Shown here: positions 16,594 through 25,963 of the stretch, piece after piece
Layout of the letters: each line of letters starts with the position of its first letter
Position numbering within the stretch: position 1 is the first letter of the stretch
Source of the DNA: Rhizobiales bacterium UBA1912
Lineage (GTDB): Bacteria; Pseudomonadota; Alphaproteobacteria; Rhizobiales; Devosiaceae
Assembly: GCA_002337455.1 (NCBI GenBank)
Contig: DDGC01000021.1
Location: forward strand, 124,001 to 188,000
DNA: 64,000 nucleotides
Direction of reading: 5' to 3'
Translations under genes and position numbers: made by a program
Notes under the pieces: model-generated
Database searches by the model: none
What the model saw: only the letters and a program-made list of their open reading frames with translations
Told to the model about the DNA's origin: nothing

Positions 16594-18486
16594 ATGGCCA
16601 AGGCGCCAAGATCAACCGTCAGCGCCGACGAAGGTGCTTTGCTTTCCACGGTTCGCAACCTTTGGGACTACATGTGGCCGGCGGATCGGCCGGACTTGCG
16701 TATGCGGGCCGTCCTCGCGATCGGGGCACTGCTCCTGGCCAAGGTCGCCAGCACGCTCGTGCCCTTTGCCTATAAAGGCATAATCGATGCGCTGGGCACC
16801 TCGGGCCCCGAAGCTGCTGTGCTGCTTGGCATCTCCGTCCCCATCATCCTCGTGATCGCCTATGGCGTCGGCCAGATCATTGATACCGGCTTCCAGCAAT
16901 TGCGCGACATTCTTTTTGCCTCGGTAGGTCAGAACGCGGTGCGCCAGCTCGCCTATCGCACCTTCACCCATGTGCATCGGCTTTCGCTGCGGTTCCACCT
17001 GCAGCGCAAGACGGGCGGCCTGAGCCGCGTCATCGAGCGCGGCACCAAGGGCATTGAAACCATAGTGCGTTTTACAATGCTCAACACGGCGCCAACGCTC
17101 GTCGAGTTCGTGATCGTGGGCGTGATTTTCGGCTGGATGTTCGGCATCGCCTATGTGCTGGTCCTTGCTGCCGTCGTGGTCCTCTATATGGTTTTCACGG
17201 TGCGCGCCTCCAACTGGCGCATCGCCATCCGCAGGGACATGAACGATAGCGACACCGATGCGAACGCCAAGGCTATCGACAGTCTGCTCAATTTCGAGAC
17301 GGTCAAATATTTCGGCAATGAGGAGCTCGAGGCCAATCGTTTCGACAAGGCCATGTCAGGCTACGAGCGCGCCGCCATTCGCATCTGGACATCGCTGGGC
17401 TGGCTCAATTTCGGGCAGGGGGTCATCTTCTGGATCGGGATGATCACCCTTTCGGTCATGTCGGCGCTCGGCGTCATGCGCGGCGAGTTGACGGTTGGTG
17501 ATTTCGTCCTGCTCAACACCTTCATGATGCAGATCTACCGTCCGCTCAACCAGATCGGCTTCGTTTATCGTGAGATCCGTCAGGGCCTGGCCGACATCGA
17601 AGCCATGTTCATCCTGCTCGATCAGAACCCCGAGATCGAAGACAAAGCTAACGCGCTGTCGCTCGAAATCAGCGGACCGGTTCTGTCTTTTGAGGATGTG
17701 CATTTCCATTACGACCCGGATCGCCCCATCCTCAAGGGTGTGAGTTTCACGGTCCCTGCGGGCAAGACCATCGCTGTTGTGGGGCCGTCGGGCGCTGGAA
17801 AGTCGACCATTTCGCGGCTCATCTACCGCTTCTACGACGCAATTTCCGGCAGCGTTAGTATTGATGGACAGGATGTGAGCGATGTAACGCAGGCCTCGCT
17901 GCGCGCGGCAATTGGCATGGTTCCGCAGGATACCGTGCTGTTCAACGACACCATCGCCTACAATATCCGCTATGGCCGCCCCGATGCCACCGACGAGGAA
18001 GTGCGCGACGCGGCCCGCATGGCCCAGATCGGCGATTTCATAGAAAGCCTTCCCCATGGTTTTGAGACCCAGGTCGGCGAACGCGGCCTTAAGCTGTCGG
18101 GCGGAGAAAAGCAGCGCGTTGCCATTGCCCGCACCATTCTCAAGGCGCCGTCCATACTGATCCTCGATGAGGCGACTTCGGCGCTCGATACTCATACCGA
18201 GCGCGAGATTCAGTCTGCCCTCGATACGGTCGCCAGGGACCGCACGACGCTGGTTATCGCCCACCGGCTTTCGACCGTTGTCGATGCCGACGAGATTATC
18301 GTGCTTCGCGACGGCGTTATCGCAGAGCGTGGCAGGCATAACGATCTGTTGGCCAGCGATGGGCTGTATGCCCAGATGTGGAACCGCCAGCGCGAAGCCG
18401 CCGAGGCCAGCGAACGCCTGAGAGCAGCCCAAGAAGACCCGGAAGGGTTCGTCATACGCAAGCCCGCCGAACAACCTGCGGAATAA
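16594..18486 (+). CDS. Atm1/HMT1-type ABC exporter (fused permease-ATPase)
   Basis: A 630-residue half-transporter of the Atm1/ABCB7 type. These export glutathione conjugates, glutathione-metal complexes or sulfur compounds from the cytoplasm and support metal tolerance. The membrane domain covers about residues 35-330. The ATPase domain has Walker A GPSGAGKST, signature LSGGEKQRVAIAR, Walker B ILILDEATSALD and the H-loop IAHRLST. The ATG at 16594 has GGAG 7 nt upstream. It follows an ArsR regulator with a Cys cluster, pointing to heavy-metal or metalloid-induced export. It ends at a strong bidirectional terminator. Confidence 0.9.
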   Translation: MAKAPRSTVSADEGALLSTVRNLWDYMWPADRPDLRMRAVLAIGALLLAKVASTLVPFAYKGIIDALGTSGPEAAVLLGISVPIILVIAYGVGQIIDTGFQQLRDILFASVGQNAVRQLAYRTFTHVHRLSLRFHLQRKTGGLSRVIERGTKGIETIVRFTMLNTAPTLVEFVIVGVIFGWMFGIAYVLVLAAVVVLYMVFTVRASNWRIAIRRDMNDSDTDANAKAIDSLLNFETVKYFGNEELEANRFDKAMSGYERAAIRIWTSLGWLNFGQGVIFWIGMITLSVMSALGVMRGELTVGDFVLLNTFMMQIYRPLNQIGFVYREIRQGLADIEAMFILLDQNPEIEDKANALSLEISGPVLSFEDVHFHYDPDRPILKGVSFTVPAGKTIAVVGPSGAGKSTISRLIYRFYDAISGSVSIDGQDVSDVTQASLRAAIGMVPQDTVLFNDTIAYNIRYGRPDATDEEVRDAARMAQIGDFIESLPHGFETQVGERGLKLSGGEKQRVAIARTILKAPSILILDEATSALDTHTEREIQSALDTVARDRTTLVIAHRLSTVVDADEIIVLRDGVIAERGRHNDLLASDGLYAQMWNRQREAAEASERLRAAQEDPEGFVIRKPAEQPAE

Positions 18487-18487
18487 A

Positions 18488-18518
18488 AAAAGGCCCCGCA
18501 ATGTGCGGGGCCTTTTTT
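18488..18518. terminator. Bidirectional intrinsic terminator between Atm1 and RND genes
   Basis: Perfect 9-bp stem GGCCCCGCA / TGCGGGGCC with a 3-nt loop. An A tract on the left and a T6 tract on the right make it work for both convergent genes; it begins just after the Atm1 stop and abuts the RND stop at 18520. Confidence 0.9.
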
Positions 18519-18519
18519 G

Positions 18520-21500
18520 CTATTCGGCTGCAGGTCTTCGGGAAATGACCGTGACGCCGTTCTCGTTGCGCTCGATCAGTTCGGTATCCTTGGTCACGAC
18601 GTGCTGTTGCCCGGCATCGTTGCCGACCACTTCCACGGCCATGCCGTCAAAGCCTGCAGGTGTCGCTTCTGCTGCGCTCCGGCCACGGATCCAGTTGAAC
18701 ATGCTGCCGATTTGACCCTTGATGACCCTTGGGGCCGTAACCATGACCGGAACCATGATCAGGGTCAGCGCAGTCGAAAAGAACAGCCCGCTTACCAGAG
18801 CGGCCGAGAGGTGGATAAACCAGGACCCGGCGATGCCGCCAACCACGATCTCGCGCCGCAGGAAGTCGAACTCGACGTTGGCCCACATGGGAATAACACC
18901 GAGAGCCGTCAGGAAGGCAGTGAGCAGCACAGGGCGCACGCGTTGCGCTGCGGTGAGCAACATTGCGGTTACCGGCTCAACCTGTTGTCCTCGGTTGTAC
19001 TCATTGTAGGTATCGATGAGAACGATGCCGTTCTTGACCACGATACCGGCGAGCGCCACCACACCCAGCCCCGTCATGATGGCCGAAAAGCTCATGCCGG
19101 TGGCCAGCATACCCAGCAGAACACCAGCGACCGACATGAACACGGTCGAGAGCGTTACGAACACCTGATAGAAGCTGTTGTACTCGAGCAGCAGGATCAG
19201 GAAGATCAGGAACACCGCTGCGCCGAATGCCTGCCCGATGAACGCGTTGGCATCGCCCATCTGTTCCTCGGCGCCGCCGAAGGCAAACGACACCCCATCG
19301 GGCCACTCCTGCCCATCCAGCCATGCCTGCAGCTCAGCCACCCGCGTGGCGGGGAAAACGCCTTCGGGCAGATTGACCAGGTTGGAGGCAATAGGCATCA
19401 CGTAGACCTGATTGCGCCGCTCGATATTTGCGACCTTGGGTACGGCCTGGCGCTGGATGAAGTTCGAAACCGGCACCATGCCCTGTGATGTGGCAATGCG
19501 CATGGAATCGAGCGCATCCAATGTGCGTTCATCCTGGGGAAGGCGAACCTTGATGTCGAGTTCATCCCCTGTTTCCTGATCGCGATAGGTGCCCAGATTG
19601 ACGCCGGACGTGACCAGTTGCACGTAGGGAGCCAGTTCGCGCACACCGATACCGTATCGGGCTGCTTCCAGACGATCGACAGTAACCTGCCAGTCGATGC
19701 CCGGCGAAGGACGGCCATCCTCGATGTCTGCAGTATTGGGCAACTCGTTCTCGAGATAGTCCCGGATGCGTTCGACGGTCGGCGCCAACGTTTCGTAGTT
19801 GGAGCTTTCCACGCGCATGTTGATGTCCTTGCCCGCCGGCGGACCGTCCTCTGTAGCGAGGACTTGAACCTGCAACCCGGATATATCGGCAACGCGTTCA
19901 CGAATGTCGGTAAAGATCTCCTCAGCCTTCACCCGATTGTTGTAGTCGACGAGCTGAAGCTGGAAATTACCGATCGTATCGGGCGGCATGGTGCCCATGG
20001 CCCCTGTCGTGCCGAACTGCATGATGATGTCGCGGATGCCATGGACCTGCATCAGTTCGTCTTCGACCTCGACGAGCATGTCGCGGACTTCTTCCGGAGA
20101 ATAGTTGCCACGGGCAACCACTGCGACAGTCGCATATTCAGGCTCGGAAGCCGGGAACGCCTCGGTCCCGGTAGGGTTGGCGGCATAGGCGAAAAACACG
20201 CCGAACACGATGCCGAAGCCGACCAGCAGGGTCGGGATCGGCCAGCGCAGAAGGACGGACATGAGCCGCACGTAAACCCCGGTCGGTCCCTTTACCTTTT
20301 TGGGGTGGAACTTCTCGGGATACATGACGATGTCGGCCTGTTCCTTGCGCTCAGGATCGACATGCGTGGAGGCAATGACCGCGCCGATAACCGGCATGAA
20401 GATCAGCGCCGAAACGAACGACGCAGACATCACGACGATCACGATCGTGGGCAGATCGGTCATGAATTTGCCAATGATCCCCGGCCAGAACAGCAAGGGC
20501 ACGAAGGCGGCGAGCGTCGTTGCCGTCGCACCGATCACCGGTATGAACATTTTGTGCATCGCCTGGATGAAGGCCTCTTTCTTGGAGACACCTTCCTGCA
20601 GCTTTCGCTCGGCATATTCGACGACCACGACCGGGTCGTCGACCAGAACGCCCACGGCGATCACCAGCCCGAACATGACCATCATGTTGATCGTCATGCC
20701 GGTCATCTGCATGTAGAGAAATGCGATCATGAACGACAGCGGGATCGACATACCGATCATGAACGCGGCGCGAACACCCAAAACGGCGATACAGGTTATG
20801 AGCACCAGCGCCACAGCGGTCAGAACCGCCGCCTCTAGCGAACGGAACAGGCTTAGCGTGGTTTCTGCCTGATCGAGAAAGAAGCTGTGGCCAACGCCCT
20901 GCGGCCAGTTGGCAGACACTTCTTCGGTTATCGCCCGAACGGTGTCCGAGACTTCGATGATGTTGGTGCCGGCTTTTTTGCTCACGCCAAGGATCAGGGC
21001 AGGGGATCCGTTGACGTTGGTATATTCGGTCGCGTCCTCCAGCGTGCGCGTAACGTTCGCGATGTCGCCAAACGTAACGACGGTGTTGCCGTCCGTCTTG
21101 ATCGGCAGCTCGAAGACATCTTGCGCGCTGGTGATCAGGCCGGGCAGTTCAACGCTGAAGGATCCCTGGCCGGTATTGATCGTGCCGCCGGCGACAACGA
21201 GGTTGTTGCGAGCAAGTGCATCAAACAGCTGATTGGCGGTGAGATTGTAGGCTTCCAGACGCATCAGGTCGATTGTGACTTCGACCACTTCGTCGCGCGC
21301 ACCCGACAGGGTGACTTCGCGGACGGTGCCGACACCTTCGAGAGCGGTCTGGAGTTCCTCGGCACGACGCACCAACTCGCGCTCGGGCACGTCGCCATAA
21401 ACGGCCACCGATATGATGGGGAACCCCACCATGTCGATCTCGTTGACCGTCGGATCGTTTGCGTCATCGGGCAGGTTCGACTTGATGGCATCGATGCGTG

Positions 21501-21831
21501 CGCGAGTGTCGATCAGCGCCTGATCCGTTTCGACATTGGCACCGAACTCCAGGATCACCGAGGCGTGCCCGGTGGTCGAGGTCGATGTCATGTTCACCAA
21601 GCCGTCCAGCCCGTTGAGTTCTTCTTCGGCAGGCTTGGCCAGCAGGTTTTCGGCGTCGCGAGGTGAAACGCCGGTCTGGCTGATCGAAACGTACAGGTAG
21701 GGGACGTCGATGGCCGGGAAGCTCTCCTTGGGCAGAACCGAGTAGGAGAGCCCGCCGGCGAGCAACAAAAGCGCCATGATTGTCATCACGACGCGGGGCA
21801 TGCGCAGGATGCGCTCGATGAAGGTGGTCAT
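18520..21831 (-). CDS. RND efflux pump permease (AcrB/HAE1-like)
   Basis: A 1103-residue inner-membrane trimeric pump subunit driven by the proton gradient. It has the expected two repeats: a membrane helix at residues 12-30, a large periplasmic loop, a helix block with the transport motif GLVIAVGVLVDDPVVVVE (catalytic acidic pair DD), then a second half with GVVALAGIVVKNGIVLIDT. The length is normal for the family. Its ATG overlaps the stop of the adaptor gene by 4 bp. No outer-membrane channel gene is nearby, so it would use one encoded elsewhere. The family is broad (drugs, lipids, dyes); substrate is unknown. Confidence 0.93.
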   Translation of the reverse strand: MTTFIERILRMPRVVMTIMALLLLAGGLSYSVLPKESFPAIDVPYLYVSISQTGVSPRDAENLLAKPAEEELNGLDGLVNMTSTSTTGHASVILEFGANVETDQALIDTRARIDAIKSNLPDDANDPTVNEIDMVGFPIISVAVYGDVPERELVRRAEELQTALEGVGTVREVTLSGARDEVVEVTIDLMRLEAYNLTANQLFDALARNNLVVAGGTINTGQGSFSVELPGLITSAQDVFELPIKTDGNTVVTFGDIANVTRTLEDATEYTNVNGSPALILGVSKKAGTNIIEVSDTVRAITEEVSANWPQGVGHSFFLDQAETTLSLFRSLEAAVLTAVALVLITCIAVLGVRAAFMIGMSIPLSFMIAFLYMQMTGMTINMMVMFGLVIAVGVLVDDPVVVVEYAERKLQEGVSKKEAFIQAMHKMFIPVIGATATTLAAFVPLLFWPGIIGKFMTDLPTIVIVVMSASFVSALIFMPVIGAVIASTHVDPERKEQADIVMYPEKFHPKKVKGPTGVYVRLMSVLLRWPIPTLLVGFGIVFGVFFAYAANPTGTEAFPASEPEYATVAVVARGNYSPEEVRDMLVEVEDELMQVHGIRDIIMQFGTTGAMGTMPPDTIGNFQLQLVDYNNRVKAEEIFTDIRERVADISGLQVQVLATEDGPPAGKDINMRVESSNYETLAPTVERIRDYLENELPNTADIEDGRPSPGIDWQVTVDRLEAARYGIGVRELAPYVQLVTSGVNLGTYRDQETGDELDIKVRLPQDERTLDALDSMRIATSQGMVPVSNFIQRQAVPKVANIERRNQVYVMPIASNLVNLPEGVFPATRVAELQAWLDGQEWPDGVSFAFGGAEEQMGDANAFIGQAFGAAVFLIFLILLLEYNSFYQVFVTLSTVFMSVAGVLLGMLATGMSFSAIMTGLGVVALAGIVVKNGIVLIDTYNEYNRGQQVEPVTAMLLTAAQRVRPVLLTAFLTALGVIPMWANVEFDFLRREIVVGGIAGSWFIHLSAALVSGLFFSTALTLIMVPVMVTAPRVIKGQIGSMFNWIRGRSAAEATPAGFDGMAVEVVGNDAGQQHVVTKDTELIERNENGVTVISRRPAAE

Positions 21832-23117
21832 GCAGGTGCGCCTTCTTCAGAGGTCCCCGTGGCATCATCCGAGACAGCTTCCTGCCCAGCTTGCACGGTC
21901 TGCCCATCGATCACGAATTCCTGGCCGATGGTAATGATGTCGATGGATTGGGGAAGTCCCGTCACCCAAACACCGTCCCGGGTGTCCGAAACGATCGTAA
22001 TGGGAGTGAACGCAACCGTGCCGTCCTGAACGGACTTGACGCCCAGAACGCCATCATCGTTCAGTGTTAGAACCGATTGCGGCAACAGATGTCCCGGCAT
22101 CGATCCCATATTGACCGTTGCGGTGGCTGTAACGCCCTCGCGGATCGAAAAATTGGGGTTGGCAAACTCGATCTCGACAGGGAAAGAGCGAGTTGCATCG
22201 TCCGCACTGGCCGCTACGTAAGTGACTTCACCGGTGGCGTTCTGATTGGTCACCGTGTTCAGCGTGGCGGCAAGCCCCGTCCGGGCCAGTGTAATGTTGG
22301 CTTCTGCTACCGAGCCCGAAAAAACGATGGGATCGAGCTGAACGATTGTCGCGCATACGCCGCCCTGAGCGAGCATCGAACCGCGGATGGCGATAGGAGC
22401 CTGAACCAGCCCGGAGACTTCGGCAACGATTTCCGTGCGATCCAGCTCAGCCCGGGCATTGTCGAGCGCTGCCTGAGCTGAGGAAACCTGGGCTTCGGCA
22501 CCGGCCAGAGCGACCTGAACCGAATTTGCAGTGTTGGCCGGGGCGAGGCCCCGTTCGCGCAGCGAGGTGTTGGTTTCAAGATCGAGCTGGGCCTGGGCAA
22601 GTCCCGCCTCGGCCTGTGCAAGACCAGCCTCGGCCTGTGCGACCGCAGCGGCGCGGGTGCCAGGGGCCAATGAACACAAGAGATCACCGGCTTCCACCTG
22701 ATCCCCCTTGTCGACGTGGACTGTCTGCACCACCGCCGCGGTTTCGGCGACTGCTGAAACGTTGGCTGCGGCCGTCGTTCTGCCGCGCAACGTGACTTCG
22801 ATTGGCATTTGCTGGCGCTCGAACGTCTCTGTGCGCACCGATACCGAGGCACCCGATGTGCCATTGGTCTGGGCCACGCGCTCGGCAACCGTCATGCGCG
22901 CCAACTCAACGTCTTCTGCGGAATGTTCGGGCAGCACCCCGGCTTCGGCCAGCGTTGTCGAAATTGGGCCATGATCGTCGCCTTCAATCAGGCCGACAAT
23001 GGAGTGTTCGCCGTTTCCTGGGCCCTGGCCGCCCATCACGAACGTCCCGGTGCCTAGCCATATGGCGGCACCGGCAAGAATGAAAAGCGACAATCCGAAA
23101 GACTTAAGAAATTGCAT
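21828..23117 (-). CDS. RND pump periplasmic adaptor (membrane fusion protein)
   Basis: A 429-residue adaptor that bridges the RND permease to an outer-membrane channel. The start MQFLKSFGLSLF at 23117 lies 14 bp after the padR stop; a longer in-frame reading into padR is not supported. It has an N-terminal membrane anchor (about residues 8-28), then a lipoyl-like half motif (VDKGDQVEAGDLLC). A coiled-coil hairpin follows with an almost exact heptad repeat (QAEAGLAQAEAGLAQ), then the second lipoyl half and beta-barrel region. The middle gene of padR-adaptor-permease. Confidence 0.9.
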   Translation of the reverse strand: MQFLKSFGLSLFILAGAAIWLGTGTFVMGGQGPGNGEHSIVGLIEGDDHGPISTTLAEAGVLPEHSAEDVELARMTVAERVAQTNGTSGASVSVRTETFERQQMPIEVTLRGRTTAAANVSAVAETAAVVQTVHVDKGDQVEAGDLLCSLAPGTRAAAVAQAEAGLAQAEAGLAQAQLDLETNTSLRERGLAPANTANSVQVALAGAEAQVSSAQAALDNARAELDRTEIVAEVSGLVQAPIAIRGSMLAQGGVCATIVQLDPIVFSGSVAEANITLARTGLAATLNTVTNQNATGEVTYVAASADDATRSFPVEIEFANPNFSIREGVTATATVNMGSMPGHLLPQSVLTLNDDGVLGVKSVQDGTVAFTPITIVSDTRDGVWVTGLPQSIDIITIGQEFVIDGQTVQAGQEAVSDDATGTSEEGAPA

Positions 23118-23130
23118 AAAACAGCGCCCT

Positions 23131-23703
23131 CTATTCTGCTGCTTGCCGCCCGATGCGCGCTCGATTCTGTCGCGCGGAGGCAATTAACGAGTTCATGTGG
23201 GTATGGAGATGCCGATGTGCAACTTCAAGACAGGTGATGCCATAGCTGACCACCCATGCGTCGTTGGCATGGCTTGTGTCATCTCCGGTCTCAATCTGCT
23301 GCTGTAGCTCTTTGAGTTCGGCAATTTGAGTGTCGAAAGAAGCGAGCCTGTCTTCGATGCGCGACTTGACCAGATCGGCGTCAAGCAGATGCGCAAAACG
23401 GGCAAAAAGCAGGAAGGGGCTGCGGAAAATATCGTCGCCCAACGGCTCATGCAGCGCGTCGCAGAACGCCGCGCGGCCAGCCTCGGTAATGGAATAGATT
23501 TTCTTGGATGGCTTGCCGTCCTGATGCTCGATCCTCGATGTTACGAGTTCGTCGTCCTCGAGCTTGGCGAGCGCCGGATAGATCGAGCCGAAGCTGGCTT
23601 CGACGAAATACGCGCCGCCACCTTCGGTGCAAAGCTTGCGAATCTCATAGCCACTCGCGTCCTGGGTATAGAGGAAGGAGAGGCAAAGGGTCCGGACGTT
23701 CAT
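23131..23703 (-). CDS. PadR family transcriptional regulator
   Basis: A 190-residue regulator with the PadR winged helix at the N terminus (context GYEIRKLCTEGGGAYFVEASFGSIYPALAKLE, quoted here only in part: SFGSIYPALAKLEDDELV is the recognition core) and a C-terminal dimerisation helix region. First gene of an operon with an RND adaptor and permease, so it most likely represses the pump and itself. A near-palindrome at 23740-23755, about 37 bp before the start, is a candidate operator. The inducer is unknown. Confidence 0.9.
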   Translation of the reverse strand: MNVRTLCLSFLYTQDASGYEIRKLCTEGGGAYFVEASFGSIYPALAKLEDDELVTSRIEHQDGKPSKKIYSITEAGRAAFCDALHEPLGDDIFRSPFLLFARFAHLLDADLVKSRIEDRLASFDTQIAELKELQQQIETGDDTSHANDAWVVSYGITCLEVAHRHLHTHMNSLIASARQNRARIGRQAAE

Positions 23704-23739
23704 GTTCCATCGGCCATATGCTGAACGAGAATATGATGG

Positions 23740-23755
23740 GCCTATATATTAAGGC
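23740..23755. promoter_or_regulatory. Candidate PadR operator
   Basis: The 16-mer GCCTATATATTAAGGC is palindromic apart from two base pairs and AT-rich in the centre. It lies in the promoter region of padR. PadR sites are often TA-rich palindromes of this size. Confidence 0.45.
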
Positions 23756-23844
23756 GCATCGCTTGCCAAGATATACGACGAAGAGTCGCACCTCGATCAG
23801 TCCGCGTACGATGAAAAATCTTACGATCGCGTGAGAAAACTGCG

Positions 23845-24711
23845 TTAATCGATGCTTATGTCGAGCCCAAGATCCAGTGGCGTCGATGCGGTGGTGATCC
23901 GGCTGGTCGAAATATAATCAACGCCCGTCCGGGCAATCGCCGCGATGCGCTCAAGCGTAACATTGCCCGATGCCTCCAGCTTGGCCCGCCCTGCAGTGAT
24001 GGCAACCGCCTGGGCCAGCGTATCTTCATCCATATTGTCGAGGAGGATGGCGGTCACACCGGATGCCAGCGCTTCTTCGAGTTGGCCCAGCGTATCGACT
24101 TCGACTTCGATTGCGACGAGATGGCCCCCAAACGCCTTCGCCCCTGCGATCGCCTGGGCAACGCCGCCGGCAACCGCGATGTGATTGTCCTTGATGAGGA
24201 TTGCGTCGTTCAGCCCGAAGCGATGATTATGCCCGCCGCCACATCGAACCGCATACTTTTCAAGCGCCCGCAGCCCCGGCGTGGTTTTTCGCGTGCAGCA
24301 GATATGGGCTTCGGTGCCCTCGGTCTGCAGCACGAAACTGTGGGTCAGGGTTGCCACGCCGCTCAGATGGGTCAGGAAATTGAGCGCTGTGCGCTCGGCA
24401 GCCAGCAGGTTGCGCGCATTGCCGCGCACTTCGAGAATGGCATCGCCCACCCCGATAACGGCGCCGTCGGCAACGAATGGCATTGTTTCAAGGCCTAGCC
24501 CAATCAGCGAAAACGCGGCAATCGCGCAATCGAGCCCGCAAATCACACCCGCGCTGCGCGCGTTGATACGGGCGACCGCTGTGGCGTCTGGCCCGATCGT
24601 GGCCTGGGAGGTAATGTCCCCCGCCTCTCCAAGGTCTTCAGCGAACGCAGTCTGGACGGTCCGTTCGATGACATGGCGGGGAAGGGCGGCAGGATGGGCG
24701 CTCATCATCAC
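23845..24711 (-). CDS. nadC: Nicotinate-nucleotide pyrophosphorylase (quinolinate phosphoribosyltransferase)
   Basis: A 288-residue cytoplasmic enzyme that turns quinolinate and PRPP into nicotinate mononucleotide and CO2 in de novo NAD synthesis. Recognised by ERTALNFLTHLSGVAT, by CTRKTTPGLRALEKYAVRCGGG with its active-site basic residues, and by LIKDNHI. Normal length. Three Met codons stand at the start, so the exact initiation site is uncertain by up to 6 bp. It overlaps the end of the lldD-like gene by 4 bp; nadA and nadB are not in this window. Confidence 0.95.
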   Translation of the reverse strand: MMMSAHPAALPRHVIERTVQTAFAEDLGEAGDITSQATIGPDATAVARINARSAGVICGLDCAIAAFSLIGLGLETMPFVADGAVIGVGDAILEVRGNARNLLAAERTALNFLTHLSGVATLTHSFVLQTEGTEAHICCTRKTTPGLRALEKYAVRCGGGHNHRFGLNDAILIKDNHIAVAGGVAQAIAGAKAFGGHLVAIEVEVDTLGQLEEALASGVTAILLDNMDEDTLAQAVAITAGRAKLEASGNVTLERIAAIARTGVDYISTSRITTASTPLDLGLDISID

Positions 24712-25865
24712 GAAAAGACGCCCGGATTGACCAGATTGTGCAGGCCCACATTGCGGACGTCACGCTCGCCGCACAGCGCCATGGTGACGTCCAGCTCATT
24801 ACGGATGATGTCGAGAGCCTGCTTGACCCCTGCCTCTCCGCCAGCCCCGAGCCCATAGAGCCACGGCCGGCCGATATAGACGCCTTTGGCGCCAAGACAC
24901 AGCGCCCGCAAAACGTCCTGACCGGAGCGGATGCCGCCGTCCATGTGCACTTCGATTTTGTCGCCTACGGCTTCGACGATGGCCGGAAGGGCCGCAATCG
25001 ACGACGGAGCGCCGTCCAGTTGCCGCCCGCCATGATTGGATACGATGATCGCGTCGGCGCCAGAGGCCGCTGCCATGCGGGCGTCTTCTGCGTCCATGAT
25101 GCCCTTGAGGATCAGCTTGCCGCCCCAACGCTCCTTGATCCATTCGATATCGGACCAGTTGAGCTTGGGATCGAACTGCTCCGCCGTCCATGAGGACAGC
25201 GAGGACAAGTCGCCGACATTTTCGGCGTGACCGACAATGTTGCGGAAGGTATGGCGCCGCGTCTTGAGCATCGACAGACACCATTGCGGCCGCGAGGCCA
25301 ATTGCCAGATGGTGTTGAGACTGATCTTGGGGGGAGCCGAAAGCCCGTTGCGGGCATCCTTGTGCCGTTGCCCGAGAATCTGCAGATCCAGCGTAAGGAC
25401 CAGTGCCGAACAATTGGCCGCCTTTGCCCTGTCGATCAGGTTGTACATGAACTTGCGGTCCCGCATCACGTAGAGCTGGAACCAGAACGGGGCGCCGCCC
25501 GTGGCCTCTGAGATGTCCTCGATCGAACAGATGCTCATTGTCGACAACGTGAAAGGGATGCCAAAGGCACGCGCCGCTCTGGCGCCCAGCATTTCCCCAT
25601 CGGGATGCTGCATGCCGCCAAAGCCGGTGGGGGCTATGGCGACGGGCATCGCAACCTCTTGCCCGATCATGGTGGAGGCCAGCGAGCGATTGGTCATGTC
25701 GACGGCAACGCGCTGGCGGAACTTTACCTTCGAAAAGTCGGTCTCGTTGGCGTTGTAGGTGCTTTCAGTCCAGGATCCGGAATCGGCATAATCAAAAAAC
25801 ATCCGCGGCACGCGGCGTCTTGCCCGATCCTTGAGATCCCCGATCGTTTGTGCCGGAAAACCCAT
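24708..25865 (-). CDS. lldD: FMN-dependent L-lactate dehydrogenase / alpha-hydroxy-acid dehydrogenase
   Basis: A 385-residue FMN TIM-barrel enzyme that oxidises L-lactate (or a related 2-hydroxy acid) to the keto acid, passing electrons to the membrane chain. It has the N-terminal FDYADSGSWTE, the barrel segments, LTLDLQILGQR, LILKGI and the catalytic SNHGGRQLDGAPSS. The ATG at 25865 follows GGAGG by 8 nt; a longer in-frame start at 25901 lacks support. Its stop overlaps nadC. L-lactate is the best guess, but glycolate- or mandelate-type relatives cannot be excluded by eye. Confidence 0.88.
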   Translation of the reverse strand: MGFPAQTIGDLKDRARRRVPRMFFDYADSGSWTESTYNANETDFSKVKFRQRVAVDMTNRSLASTMIGQEVAMPVAIAPTGFGGMQHPDGEMLGARAARAFGIPFTLSTMSICSIEDISEATGGAPFWFQLYVMRDRKFMYNLIDRAKAANCSALVLTLDLQILGQRHKDARNGLSAPPKISLNTIWQLASRPQWCLSMLKTRRHTFRNIVGHAENVGDLSSLSSWTAEQFDPKLNWSDIEWIKERWGGKLILKGIMDAEDARMAAASGADAIIVSNHGGRQLDGAPSSIAALPAIVEAVGDKIEVHMDGGIRSGQDVLRALCLGAKGVYIGRPWLYGLGAGGEAGVKQALDIIRNELDVTMALCGERDVRNVGLHNLVNPGVFS

Positions 25866-25963
25866 ACGCTCCGCCTCCCATCGTAGTGCATCTTCATGCA
25901 CTCAATAGCGGGACACGGAGCGGGGGGAAAGCATCATTATGCCACGGGTGGGGCTGGCCGGGG

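Noticed and set aside
18517..19488. 323-codon plus-strand frame inside the RND gene region
   Set aside because: Composition rich in His/Arg/Gln as expected for the complement of a membrane protein; no domain.
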